From an uncultured Sulfurimonas sp. (lineage in GTDB: Bacteria; Campylobacterota; Campylobacteria; Campylobacterales; Sulfurimonadaceae), in assembly GCF_963662755.1 (NCBI RefSeq), contig NZ_OY759725.1, positions 1,005,781 through 1,069,780 on the forward strand: a stretch of DNA of 64,000 nucleotides. The letters are read 5' to 3'. Position 1 is the first letter of the stretch. Each line of letters opens with the position of its first letter. A program made the position numbers and the translations under genes. Shown here piece by piece: positions 28,117 through 36,055 of the stretch. A model generated the notes under the pieces. The model had not been told where the DNA came from, made no database searches, and worked only from the letters and a program-made list of their open reading frames with translations.

Positions 28117-29082
28117 TTAACCACCTGTCTCATAAAAAGCACGAGTAGAAACTTCGCTCTCATCTCCGCCCCATCTGTTTTTCTCCGGTTTAGTTCTAAC
28201 AACTTCTCTAAGAACTTCGCCAGCAGCTTTAATATCTCCAGCTTTTATTGCCTTAGCTATACTCAAAGACTCATCAAAATACAAACAAGGTATAAGATTG
28301 CCCTCAGCTGTAAGTCTTATGCGATTACACTCTTTACAAAAGTCATCTCCATAAGGCTCTATGATGCCAAATCTATAACCATCTTTCATAGTGTAATAGT
28401 GTGAAGGAGATGCACCATCAAAACCATCATCAACAAACTCATACTTAGCACCCAAGATTTCTAAAAGCTCATTAGATTTAAGACCTTTTATCTCTTTTGC
28501 AGCATAAGCATTTTCCATATATTCTATAAAACGAATAGTCATATTTCGCTCTTTAGAATACTCTAAAACATCTATGATTTCATCTGCATTTAAAGTTTTC
28601 ATAGGAACCATGTTTACTTTAACTTTTAAACCTACTTTCAATGCCTCTTCAACACCCTCAAGTACATTTTTTAAAACATCTTTTTGTGCGATTTTTATCG
28701 CGATATCTGGTTTTAAAGTATCTATGCTTACATTTATACGCTTTAGTCCTGCATCTTTTAGTTTTTGTGCAGTTCCTTTAAGCAAGTAAGCATTTGTTGT
28801 CATTGCCAAATCTATACTAGGTTCATAATCATAAATCATCTTTATAAACCTATCAAGATCTTCTCTCAAAAGAGGCTCTCCTCCAGTAATACGAATCTTA
28901 TTAACGCCCTCATCAATAGCTATTTTCATAAACTCAAAAAGTTCTTCAAAACTTAGAAGATTCTCTTTTGGTACCCAAGAAAAAGGCTTCTCAGGCATAC
29001 AATACTGGCATCTAAAGTTACAACGCTCTGTAACTGAAACTCTAAGATAATTAACTACTCTATCATAACTGTCTATTAGCAT
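28117..29082 (-). CDS. moaA: GTP 3',8-cyclase MoaA
   Basis: Radical SAM enzyme starting molybdenum cofactor synthesis from GTP. The N-terminal cluster motif is C21, C25, C28 (CNFRCQYC); the C-terminal substrate cluster includes [13 protein letters not shown] and a further cysteine in LIPC. The product ends in the GG pair needed for activity in this family. Length 321 is typical. It is separated from queE by the repeat element at 28036-28107. Confidence 0.97.
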   Translation of the reverse strand: MLIDSYDRVVNYLRVSVTERCNFRCQYCMPEKPFSWVPKENLLSFEELFEFMKIAIDEGVNKIRITGGEPLLREDLDRFIKMIYDYEPSIDLAMTTNAYLLKGTAQKLKDAGLKRINVSIDTLKPDIAIKIAQKDVLKNVLEGVEEALKVGLKVKVNMVPMKTLNADEIIDVLEYSKERNMTIRFIEYMENAYAAKEIKGLKSNELLEILGAKYEFVDDGFDGASPSHYYTMKDGYRFGIIEPYGDDFCKECNRIRLTAEGNLIPCLYFDESLSIAKAIKAGDIKAAGEVLREVVRTKPEKNRWGGDESEVSTRAFYETGG

Positions 29083-29127
29083 CTATATAACCTTTTTTAT
29101 ATGTTTATATATTTTTTAAACTCTAAA

Positions 29128-29817
29128 CTACTTATTTAAAATATTTGATTTTAGAGTTTTAAACTCTTCTTCGTTTAGTATGCCTTTTTCTTTCATATCA
29201 TAAGCTTTCATGATTTCATCTGTTTTTGACATTGGTGCTTTTGGAGTTGTAGATCTTGGAGATGCTTGTGGAACTACAACTGGAGCAGCAACTACAGGTG
29301 TAGATGCTACAGCTGGTTTAACTTCCATAGATTCACTATCTTTAGGATTTACAAACTCTGTTATGATGTTCTCTGGCGATTCTTCTGATGAACCTGCTAA
29401 TCCTGTTGAAGCTATCTCTGTTTTTGCTTCACTACTATTCATCTGCACAAAATCAAATCCACTTCCATCTTGAGTATCTTTGATTTTTAGGTAGTAAGTT
29501 TGTCCTTCTTTTAAGTCAAGGTCTAGTACTACTTCTTGGATTTGTTTTTTTGTAGCTGAGAGTGTCATAGCTTGAGCTTTTAGATTAAAGACCATATACT
29601 CGCCATCTTGGATTCTTTGCATAACAGGTTTGTTATTTATACGGATTGAGTATTCGCCACGACTTGAGCCCTCACTAGAACCTAAGTTCATTTTTGCATA
29701 TACATAGACCAAAGCAGCCTTATCTAGTGGCTCTTGAAGTTTAAATGCTGTTTTATTTCCACATGCTGTCATTAGCAACAAAATTGTAGCCAATAGAAGT
29801 GTTTTAAGTATGTTCAT
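29128..29817 (-). CDS. Lipoprotein with DUF2846-like domain and C-terminal SHOCT helix pair
   Basis: A predicted lipoprotein of 229 residues. The start at 29817 gives a signal peptide with lipobox LMTAC; a longer frame beginning at 29925 has no support. The middle region (about 30-110) resembles DUF2846, with LVYVYAKMN and the GEYMVFNL stretch. A proline/alanine/valine-rich linker follows, and the last 30 residues (TDEIMKAYDMKEKGILNEEEF) form a SHOCT-type short helical motif. Function unknown; it lies between moaA and the porin. Confidence 0.78.
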   Translation of the reverse strand: MNILKTLLLATILLLMTACGNKTAFKLQEPLDKAALVYVYAKMNLGSSEGSSRGEYSIRINNKPVMQRIQDGEYMVFNLKAQAMTLSATKKQIQEVVLDLDLKEGQTYYLKIKDTQDGSGFDFVQMNSSEAKTEIASTGLAGSSEESPENIITEFVNPKDSESMEVKPAVASTPVVAAPVVVPQASPRSTTPKAPMSKTDEIMKAYDMKEKGILNEEEFKTLKSNILNK

Positions 29818-29970
29818 TTGATTTCTCTCTTGATTTAAAGTGCCGAGATTATAGCATAAATCATTTAAACTTTTTGTTTGAGTAATTTTTACTGTAGTAA
29901 TTATATTTATCATGATTGCATGCACAAAAAAGTTGAGAGAAGTTTACTAAAGAAAAAAGTTGTTGAGGGG

Positions 29971-29997
29971 TATTCCTACGCGTTAAGCGTAGGAATA
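29971..29997 (-). terminator. Terminator hairpin downstream of the porin
   Basis: TATTCCTACGC and GCGTAGGAATA pair perfectly over 11 bp with a 5-nt loop (GTTAA). On the minus strand it lies about 50 bases after the porin stop and is followed, after a few bases, by a T6 run. Confidence 0.6.
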
Positions 29998-30046
29998 AGT
30001 TTGTTTTGCGACGTGTTGTCGTCTTTTCTTTTAAGCTAAGTGCTTA

Positions 30047-31375
30047 TTAGAAGTTGTAACGAGCCCAAACACGAAGTCTGTTATCAGAGTCAGCTGTTGC
30101 AGCATTTTTTTCTGACCATGAACGGTTGATAAATGCAGCAAAGTATTGAACACCAGCAGCTTCAACTTTATAAACTAAGTCAAGTTCACCGTAATCTGTA
30201 TCTTTTGCATTTCTAGTAATTAAAGATGAATCTTTACCAGTAGCAGAAGCAGCATATTGAGCAGTTATAGTACCATAATCACCAGTGTTATAAGCAGCTT
30301 TTAACATGAAAGTATTGCTATCTAAAGCAATTGCATCTTGGTTATATATCATTTGTGTATATAAAGGTGTTTTAATTCCACCTGCATTTTTCATAGCAAC
30401 ATTTACTTTATTTTTAGTACCATCAACTGATGTATATGCAAGACATACAGAAAGTGCATCCATAGGTTTCATGCCAACTTTAGCACCAAAAGCAGTTGTA
30501 TTATCTAAAGCAGTAGAATCTTCTGGAGAAATTTGACCACCTTGAAGTCCAACCATAAGACCCATTGGTAATTCTTTACCAGCTACTTTTACGTCACCCC
30601 AAATAATAGAAGCACCATCTTTTGGTGTACCAGTTGCTACTTTAGCAAGGTCATAATAAGTAGCAGTAATTGCTGTCATAGGAATTGATTTGTTAGCTAT
30701 AGTAAGCATATACGCTGTACCATTTACAGCTACACCAGCAGCTCCTGCACCAGTACTTGTTCTTCCAACTGCTAAATCTCCAATATTTTGGATATCTGTA
30801 CTTGAGTTACCACCAGCAACATAAGCACCAACAAGAGTTGTATCAGGAATATCAGTATTTACAACTAATGCAGCATCGAAAGTATTTTTAAATACATTCC
30901 AATCTTCTGAGAAAGCAAATGGAGAAAGTGATTTAGGAAGTTCTTGGCGACCAATTTTAACTGTAGTGTTTGCAATTTTTTTAGCAACAAAAATCTTTGT
31001 TACTGCTATTTGATCACGAGCATCAGAAGTTGTAGTAACACCACCATCTTGTTTAGTATCAGTAACAAGATTTTTCTCAGCACCCATAGTACCTAAGTAA
31101 GTAAGTTGTGAACCAAAAGTAAAGTTGTTTTTAAGATCTGCATCTAAGTTTAACTGAACACCAACATTTGCATTTGATGAACTATCAGTAAACATACTAG
31201 TATCAGCTGCTTGTAATGTACCAGCATTGTTATTGTCATTGTCACCATTTGTTTGGTGCGTTTCATAATAAACTACTGCTTGACCAGTTGTTACAATATC
31301 TATACCTTTATCAGCTGCCATTGCAGTTGACGCGATTAACGACGCTGTCGCTAAAGAAACTAAAGTTTTTTTCAT
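30047..31375 (-). CDS. Major outer membrane porin
   Basis: A 442-residue beta-barrel porin. A signal peptide (MKKTLVSLATASLIASTAMA) precedes a mature chain rich in alternating polar and hydrophobic strands, and the protein ends in RVWARYNF, the terminal aromatic residue needed for barrel assembly. It resembles the Campylobacterota major porins of the OprD-like type that admit small solutes. It is a single-gene unit with its own -10 box, a leader hairpin and a terminator, which suggests high expression. Confidence 0.88.
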   Translation of the reverse strand: MKKTLVSLATASLIASTAMAADKGIDIVTTGQAVVYYETHQTNGDNDNNNAGTLQAADTSMFTDSSSNANVGVQLNLDADLKNNFTFGSQLTYLGTMGAEKNLVTDTKQDGGVTTTSDARDQIAVTKIFVAKKIANTTVKIGRQELPKSLSPFAFSEDWNVFKNTFDAALVVNTDIPDTTLVGAYVAGGNSSTDIQNIGDLAVGRTSTGAGAAGVAVNGTAYMLTIANKSIPMTAITATYYDLAKVATGTPKDGASIIWGDVKVAGKELPMGLMVGLQGGQISPEDSTALDNTTAFGAKVGMKPMDALSVCLAYTSVDGTKNKVNVAMKNAGGIKTPLYTQMIYNQDAIALDSNTFMLKAAYNTGDYGTITAQYAASATGKDSSLITRNAKDTDYGELDLVYKVEAAGVQYFAAFINRSWSEKNAATADSDNRLRVWARYNF

Positions 31376-31416
31376 TCTAATTCTCCTGTTTTTTTTAAAA
31401 AGTTACCACTTTAAAA

Positions 31417-31461
31417 GAAGTGATAGCAGAGTAACAGAAGCTGTTATTCCACTATCACTTC
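31417..31461 (-). promoter_or_regulatory. Stable hairpin in the porin leader
   Basis: GAAGTGATAG pairs with CTATCACTTC over 10 bp; inside, after a small loop, an 8-bp inner stem closes the apical loop. It lies about 45 bases before the porin start, in the expected untranslated leader. Confidence 0.55.
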
Positions 31462-31490
31462 CCAATCTGTGATACATTTTGAGACTATGT

Positions 31491-31496
31491 ATTGTA
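31491..31496 (-). promoter_or_regulatory. Candidate -10 box of the porin promoter
   Basis: Minus-strand TACAAT, preceded by TTG, about 115 bases before the porin start. No -35 box is obvious, as is usual in this phylum. Confidence 0.4.
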
Positions 31497-31645
31497 CAAG
31501 GCTAATTTTTAAATTAAGTTTAAACTATAGATATTATTAGTTAATTGTTTACTTTTGATGTATATTTAGCTATAAAACTCGTATTTTGCTCTAAAAACCC
31601 CACACTACTCTCTATACCCATAAACTTAAGACAAAGAATAAATCT

Positions 31646-31660
31646 GTTATAATCCACGCA
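31646..31660 (+). promoter_or_regulatory. Extended -10 promoter directly at the RDD gene start
   Basis: TGTTATAAT (extended -10) ends at 31653; the expected transcript start, six to seven bases on, coincides with the A of the ATG at 31660. No ribosome-binding site separates them. Confidence 0.55.
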
Positions 31661-32124
31661 TGAGATTTAGAAATATTAAAAAACAAAAAAAACAAGAGAC
31701 TCAAAATCCAAAACCATTATATATGTATGCTAGATATACAGATAGAGTAAAAGCATTTATAACAGATATGTTTATGATATATGCCCCTATACTCTATGTT
31801 ACAGCTTATGTCATTATGGATGGAAAAGAGGATTTTCAAACATCTGAGTTAGCACCACTTCTTGGTGTCACAATTTACGGACTTATCTATGCACTTCTTT
31901 TAAGTAAGTTTGGACAAACTCCTGGAAAAAAAGCTTATGATCTTAAAGTTGTAGATGCAAAAGATGGAGAGCCTATAGGTTTTTTCAAAGCTATTTTTAG
32001 ATTTATAGCATTTTTGTTTACAGCTACTACACTTTTAGGACTATTACTTCCATTTTACAGAAAAGACAAAAAAGCTTTACACGATTTGTTAGCTGGGACT
32101 ATTGAGGTTGTAGAGAAGAAGTAA
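31660..32124 (+). CDS. RDD family membrane protein
   Basis: A 154-residue protein with a basic, lysine-rich head and an RDD domain: the R-x-x-D motif is in YARYTDRVKAF, followed by about three membrane segments and the typical GQTPGKKAYDLKVVD loop. RDD proteins are small membrane proteins of varied or unknown function; some relate to ion antiport. It may be translated from a leaderless transcript (see promoter). Downstream is the repeat element before petC. Confidence 0.85.
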   Translation: MRFRNIKKQKKQETQNPKPLYMYARYTDRVKAFITDMFMIYAPILYVTAYVIMDGKEDFQTSELAPLLGVTIYGLIYALLLSKFGQTPGKKAYDLKVVDAKDGEPIGFFKAIFRFIAFLFTATTLLGLLLPFYRKDKKALHDLLAGTIEVVEKK

Positions 32125-32148
32125 AGATATGTTCTCTTCTTTTCCAAT

Positions 32149-32245
32149 CTCGTTACACCTCTCCCGAGGTGTTTCTCGTTACACCTCTCCCGAGGTGTAA
32201 TGCAATCAAAATATAAACATTCCATCTCAGGAGAGATGGAACGAG
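32149..32245. repeat. Composite palindromic repeat, locus 2 (RDD-petC gap)
   Basis: Three hairpins: ACACCTC-TCCC-GAGGTGT at 32155-32172, the same core at 32181-32198 with longer flanks (32179-32200), and TTCCATCTC-AGGA-GAGATGGAA at 32220-32241. The outer arms, CTCGTT... on the left and ...GGAACGAG on the right, also pair imperfectly across the whole element. It lies between convergent genes and leaves both coding regions intact. Confidence 0.8.
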
Positions 32246-32286
32246 ATGGATGAAGAAAACAAGAAAGAAAAAACTTTGCAAAAAAA

Positions 32287-32318
32287 AAGGGCTAAGACAA
32301 AAAGTCCTAGCCCTTTAA
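32287..32318 (-). terminator. Intrinsic terminator of the petABC operon
   Basis: On the minus strand AAAGGGCTA and TAGCCCTTT form a strong stem with an inner GAC/GTC pairing and an A/T loop, followed by a T8 run. It is about 100 bases past the petC stop. Confidence 0.8.
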
Positions 32319-32344
32319 TTAGTATAAAGTTTCAAAATATAATC

Positions 32345-32413
32345 TGACTCGTTAGAGTCAAGCTTTAGTGACCACAGCGGTCCAAGCGAGTAAAGTGGAT
32401 TACTCCACTTTAC
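32345..32413. repeat. Three short hairpins in the petABC 3' untranslated region
   Basis: TGACTC-GTTA-GAGTCA at 32345-32360, GACC-ACAGC-GGTC at about 32370-32382, and the perfect 10-bp stem GTAAAGTGGA / TCCACTTTAC at 32390-32413. They stand between the petC stop and the terminator. Confidence 0.5.
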
Positions 32414-32420
32414 GGACTAT

Positions 32421-33365
32421 TTAGTGAAGGTCTCTCCAAACTTGTTTTTTCCAAAGTAGAGCGAATATAGCAAATATAACAATATAAATCATTACATTCA
32501 TACCAATAGCTTCTCTTTCGTGACGTTTAGTATCTCCAGAATCTTTCATATACTCAAGAACTTTATCAGCAGCATCTGCAGTTACACCAACACGAGGCAT
32601 AGCAGTACCATCTAAGTGGTTTTGAGGATTTTCTATAAAAGTACTTAAGAATTGCTCACTACGTGAACGGATATACATACTTAAATCTGGTGGTAATTTA
32701 CCCATATAAGCTTTTAAAGAATCTTGATATTCTAAAACTTGAATATCAAATGCTAATTCTTCTTTTTTAGTTTTAAATGATGGTTTTTCACCTATTTGAG
32801 TCCATTTTTCATAACCAACAGCATGACATCTACCACAAGCATTTTCAAATGCCATTTTAGGTGTTACATCAGCAGGACTAACAGCTATAGACTGTAAATA
32901 AGCTACCATATCAGCAACTTCTTGGTCTATATCTCCACCCATTCCATAAAAAGCAACCATTGGATGCATTTGACCTTTGTTAGCATCAAATTTATGCTCA
33001 ACTTTTAAAGCATGAGCAGGGTTTTTAATCAAGTCAGCTAAAAACTTAGCATCATAAATAGCACCAGCATCACTTAAGTCTGGTGGATTTACACCATAAC
33101 TTTGAGCCGCCATAACTGGATCCATAGGAGCAGGCATACCAGCTTTTTCTATAGAGTGACAACCTGCACAACCAGCATTGATAACTAAATCTTTACCTGC
33201 TTCTACATTTCCTGTTTTAGTCATAGCAGGTAAATCTGCATACGCAAAGTTTTCACTCTCTACGTGTTTGTGTAAAACATGGTGAGCATATGGCTCAACT
33301 AGATAGTAAGTAAGAAGCGAGAAAAATACAACTACTACTAATATTATTGGTTCTTTATTTTTCAT
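32421..33365 (-). CDS. petC: Diheme cytochrome c subunit of the bc1 complex
   Basis: Cytochrome c1 component of the quinol:cytochrome c oxidoreductase, passing electrons to soluble cytochromes. The 314-residue protein has an N-terminal membrane helix, two haem sites (C66-C69-H70 and C177-C180-H181) and a C-terminal helix (about 290-307). Two haems instead of one is the Campylobacterota form. It lies 9 bp after petB. Confidence 0.94.
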   Translation of the reverse strand: MKNKEPIILVVVVFFSLLTYYLVEPYAHHVLHKHVESENFAYADLPAMTKTGNVEAGKDLVINAGCAGCHSIEKAGMPAPMDPVMAAQSYGVNPPDLSDAGAIYDAKFLADLIKNPAHALKVEHKFDANKGQMHPMVAFYGMGGDIDQEVADMVAYLQSIAVSPADVTPKMAFENACGRCHAVGYEKWTQIGEKPSFKTKKEELAFDIQVLEYQDSLKAYMGKLPPDLSMYIRSRSEQFLSTFIENPQNHLDGTAMPRVGVTADAADKVLEYMKDSGDTKRHEREAIGMNVMIYIVIFAIFALLWKKQVWRDLH

Positions 33366-33374
33366 TTTAACTCC

Positions 33375-34589
33375 CTATACTTTTTTTTCATATTTTGTGA
33401 TAAATGGTAATGCTATCCACTGAACAATAAATAAAATTGCAGCAACAAGACCAATAGTACTATAAATTCCCTCTGGAGGTAATTTACCCATAGCAGTTAA
33501 AACTATAAGGTTTACTAACATTACCCAAAACCAAACAGCAAATAAACCACGACGATTTGCAGGTACAGTGTTTGGACTTCTATCTAACCATGGAAGTAAA
33601 ACAAAGATAACTTGTGCAAAAGCAAATGCTATAAGTCCGATATCTACAGAGAAAGGACGTAAAATTTCATAAGACCATAAGAAATACCACTCTGGATAAA
33701 TATGTGCTGGTGTCTTAAGACCATCAGCAGGGTCAAAGTTTACAGGGTCCATTGCAAAACCATAGTTCCAAAATACAAGATAGAAAAAGAAGATTAGGAA
33801 AAATCCAACAACCATCATATCTTTAGACATAAAGTCATTAGCAAATCTCATAACTTTACTTCCAGCTTTGTCGCCGTCTAGGTATTTTTTAGCTTCTTTG
33901 TCAAAATCAAGTTCTTCACCATCTTGATTGTTAACGTGTGGAATTCTAAGAGCTGCAAAGTGAAGCCCAATAAGTCCAATAATAGCTAATGGAATAAGAA
34001 GTACATGAAGCATAAAGAAACGAGTTAAGAATGCTTGTGCAGGAACATAATCACCACGAATCCACTCAACTAAGAAATCAGCATGTAGTGAACCACCAGC
34101 AAATAAGTTAGTAATAACCATACCAGCCCAGTAACTCATTTGTCCCCATGGTAACATATATCCAGAGAATGCTTCAGCTGAAAATGCAACAAAAAGAAGC
34201 ATACCAGAAACCCAAATCATTTCACGTCCCTTTTTATAAGAACCGTAATAAATACCTGTAAACATATGAATATAGATAATTAAGAAAACAACAGATGCAG
34301 CTACACCATGAACATGTCTCCATAACCAACCAAAGTCAACTTCTCTCATAATAGTGTAGTTTACACTGTTAAATGCTGTATCAACATTTGGTTGATAGTA
34401 CATCAATAAGAATATACCTGAAACTAAAAGTAGTGCAAAAGTGATTACTAAAACCATACCCATTGCCCACAAGAAGTTAATATTTTTCGGAATCCAATAT
34501 TCCGACATCATTACTTTTTCTACTTTTTCAATTGCTAAACGTTGGTTTAACCAATCTTTAACACTTGTCGCCTTTGTAAAATGTGCCAT
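33375..34589 (-). CDS. petB: Cytochrome b of the bc1 complex
   Basis: Membrane core of the bc1 complex, holding two b haems and both quinone sites. The 404-residue protein has the conserved WLWRHVHGVAASVVF and GYMLPWGQMSYW stretches, the histidine HVHG/HVLL pairs in helices II and IV, and a PEWYF motif for the Qo site. It is full length. It follows petA by 14 bp. Confidence 0.97.
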   Translation of the reverse strand: MAHFTKATSVKDWLNQRLAIEKVEKVMMSEYWIPKNINFLWAMGMVLVITFALLLVSGIFLLMYYQPNVDTAFNSVNYTIMREVDFGWLWRHVHGVAASVVFLIIYIHMFTGIYYGSYKKGREMIWVSGMLLFVAFSAEAFSGYMLPWGQMSYWAGMVITNLFAGGSLHADFLVEWIRGDYVPAQAFLTRFFMLHVLLIPLAIIGLIGLHFAALRIPHVNNQDGEELDFDKEAKKYLDGDKAGSKVMRFANDFMSKDMMVVGFFLIFFFYLVFWNYGFAMDPVNFDPADGLKTPAHIYPEWYFLWSYEILRPFSVDIGLIAFAFAQVIFVLLPWLDRSPNTVPANRRGLFAVWFWVMLVNLIVLTAMGKLPPEGIYSTIGLVAAILFIVQWIALPFITKYEKKV

Positions 34590-34603
34590 TTACTCTCCCC
34601 TTT

Positions 34604-35128
34604 CTATAGCGTTACGCCAGTTTCTTTCATCTGCGTATATTCTGGACCTGTTTCACCTAAAACTAATTGATTACCATCAATTTTAAATGGAGGTATATCA
34701 AAACCACGCGGTGGTGGAACTTTTGTAACCTCACCAGACCAATCGAACTTACCACCATGACATGCACATAAGAAACTACCTTCTCCAGCATTGTATGCAG
34801 GGATACAGCCTAAGTGTGTACATAAACCGATAGCAACCATATAATGCCCACCATCTACAACTATGTCACGTTTTTTTTGTTCTTCTGTTTGTTCAGAAAT
34901 CATTTTTGCAGTTTTTTTAAGAACGAAGATTGGCTTCCCTCTCCACTTTTCTGTTACTAAAACATTTTCTTGATATATTGACATATCAAGAGTGGTAAAA
35001 CCTGCTGCTTTAACACTTGGAAGTGGATCCCAAGATTTTTTCATTGCAACTAATGAACCTACCGCACCTACTGCCGCTACAGCACCAAATGCTTTTCCCA
35101 TAAAACCTCTACGGCTACTATTTTCCAT
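34604..35128 (-). CDS. petA: Rieske iron-sulfur protein
   Basis: Periplasmic 2Fe-2S subunit of the bc1 complex. A twin-arginine-type start (SRRGFMG, residues 5-11) and a helix precede the Rieske fold. Cluster ligands are C103 and H105 (CTHLGC) and C121 and H124 (CACHGG); C108 and C123 would form the stabilising disulfide. It heads petABC. The gap to the next gene upstream is about 60 bp. Confidence 0.97.
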   Translation of the reverse strand: MENSSRRGFMGKAFGAVAAVGAVGSLVAMKKSWDPLPSVKAAGFTTLDMSIYQENVLVTEKWRGKPIFVLKKTAKMISEQTEEQKKRDIVVDGGHYMVAIGLCTHLGCIPAYNAGEGSFLCACHGGKFDWSGEVTKVPPPRGFDIPPFKIDGNQLVLGETGPEYTQMKETGVTL

Positions 35129-35188
35129 ATTTGCTCACTTTATTGTGAATTTTAAAGATAGATTATACACTAAATTACTTTTAATTAT

Positions 35189-36055
35189 TTATAAATTTAA
35201 GCTCTCTTTTATAAATTTCTTTAAATTATTACTGTTTTGTTCCACTTTGTAATACTCGTGCTTTGCGAGACTTTTCAATATTGTCACTAGTTGCCTATTT
35301 TCGTAGTTTTCCACTATAGGAATATTTAATTTCTTAAACAATTCTTTAAAATCTTGTGAATAATCAAATCTTTGAATAAAAATCGGTTTTCCAGCAGATG
35401 CTAAATTTTCTAGTGCTGCTTGAGGTGATGCTGTTATGAGAATTTTAGACTTTTTTATCACCTCATCATACTCTTCAAATTCATAATATTTAACAAATTT
35501 TTCTTTTAACATATCTTCATAATCAAAAAAATAATAAAAACCTAAAAGTAATTCAGGACTTAAACCATCCAATAAAGAGAGATTTTTTTCTAATTGTTTA
35601 TCATAATCGTCATCGCCAAAGAAAAAAGACAACTCTATAGTTTTTTCTTCTTCTACAAAGTACTTATCATCTATAACAAGTGTTTTTAAAACGTCTTTTT
35701 CTTCCAAATATGGAGATATCAAAAACTCTTTATCTTCTTTTTTATCATCTAATTTATCACTTATTCTTACAAATTTAGAAAAATATTTTCTCATATCATC
35801 TAGCATTATAGGATTTGCTTCATCTGAATCAAAGATAAGCTTATCTCCATTGTGTGATATCTGTGGAATATTTCTTACAACATCGATGCCCACACTTTTT
35901 TCAACACCAAACTCAGATGCTATCTGTGCTATACGAAAATCTGAACAAAGAAGAGTTATATCTTCATCTTTTAGTAATCGCATTATTGTAGATGCTCTTC
36001 TAAATCTATCTAAACCTATTCTATGACCAGTATGAACATAATAATATGTTTTCAT
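35189..36055 (-). CDS. Uncharacterised protein, possibly glycosyltransferase-like
   Basis: A 288-residue protein not clearly recognised. The start YYVHTGHRIGLDRFRRAS and the C-terminal ITASPQAALENLASAGKPIFIQR segment recall GT-B glycosyltransferases, where the second is the donor-sugar region, but the central part is lysine/aspartate-rich and diverged. No membrane segments or signal. It overlaps the mnmG stop by one base (TAATG), so it is translationally coupled to mnmG; no functional link follows from that. Confidence 0.65.
   Translation of the reverse strand: MKTYYYVHTGHRIGLDRFRRASTIMRLLKDEDITLLCSDFRIAQIASEFGVEKSVGIDVVRNIPQISHNGDKLIFDSDEANPIMLDDMRKYFSKFVRISDKLDDKKEDKEFLISPYLEEKDVLKTLVIDDKYFVEEEKTIELSFFFGDDDYDKQLEKNLSLLDGLSPELLLGFYYFFDYEDMLKEKFVKYYEFEEYDEVIKKSKILITASPQAALENLASAGKPIFIQRFDYSQDFKELFKKLNIPIVENYENRQLVTILKSLAKHEYYKVEQNSNNLKKFIKESLNL

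Noticed and set aside
29818-29925. Longer start for the lipoprotein
   Set aside because: The lipobox signal peptide begins at 29817; the extra part looks like untranslated leader.
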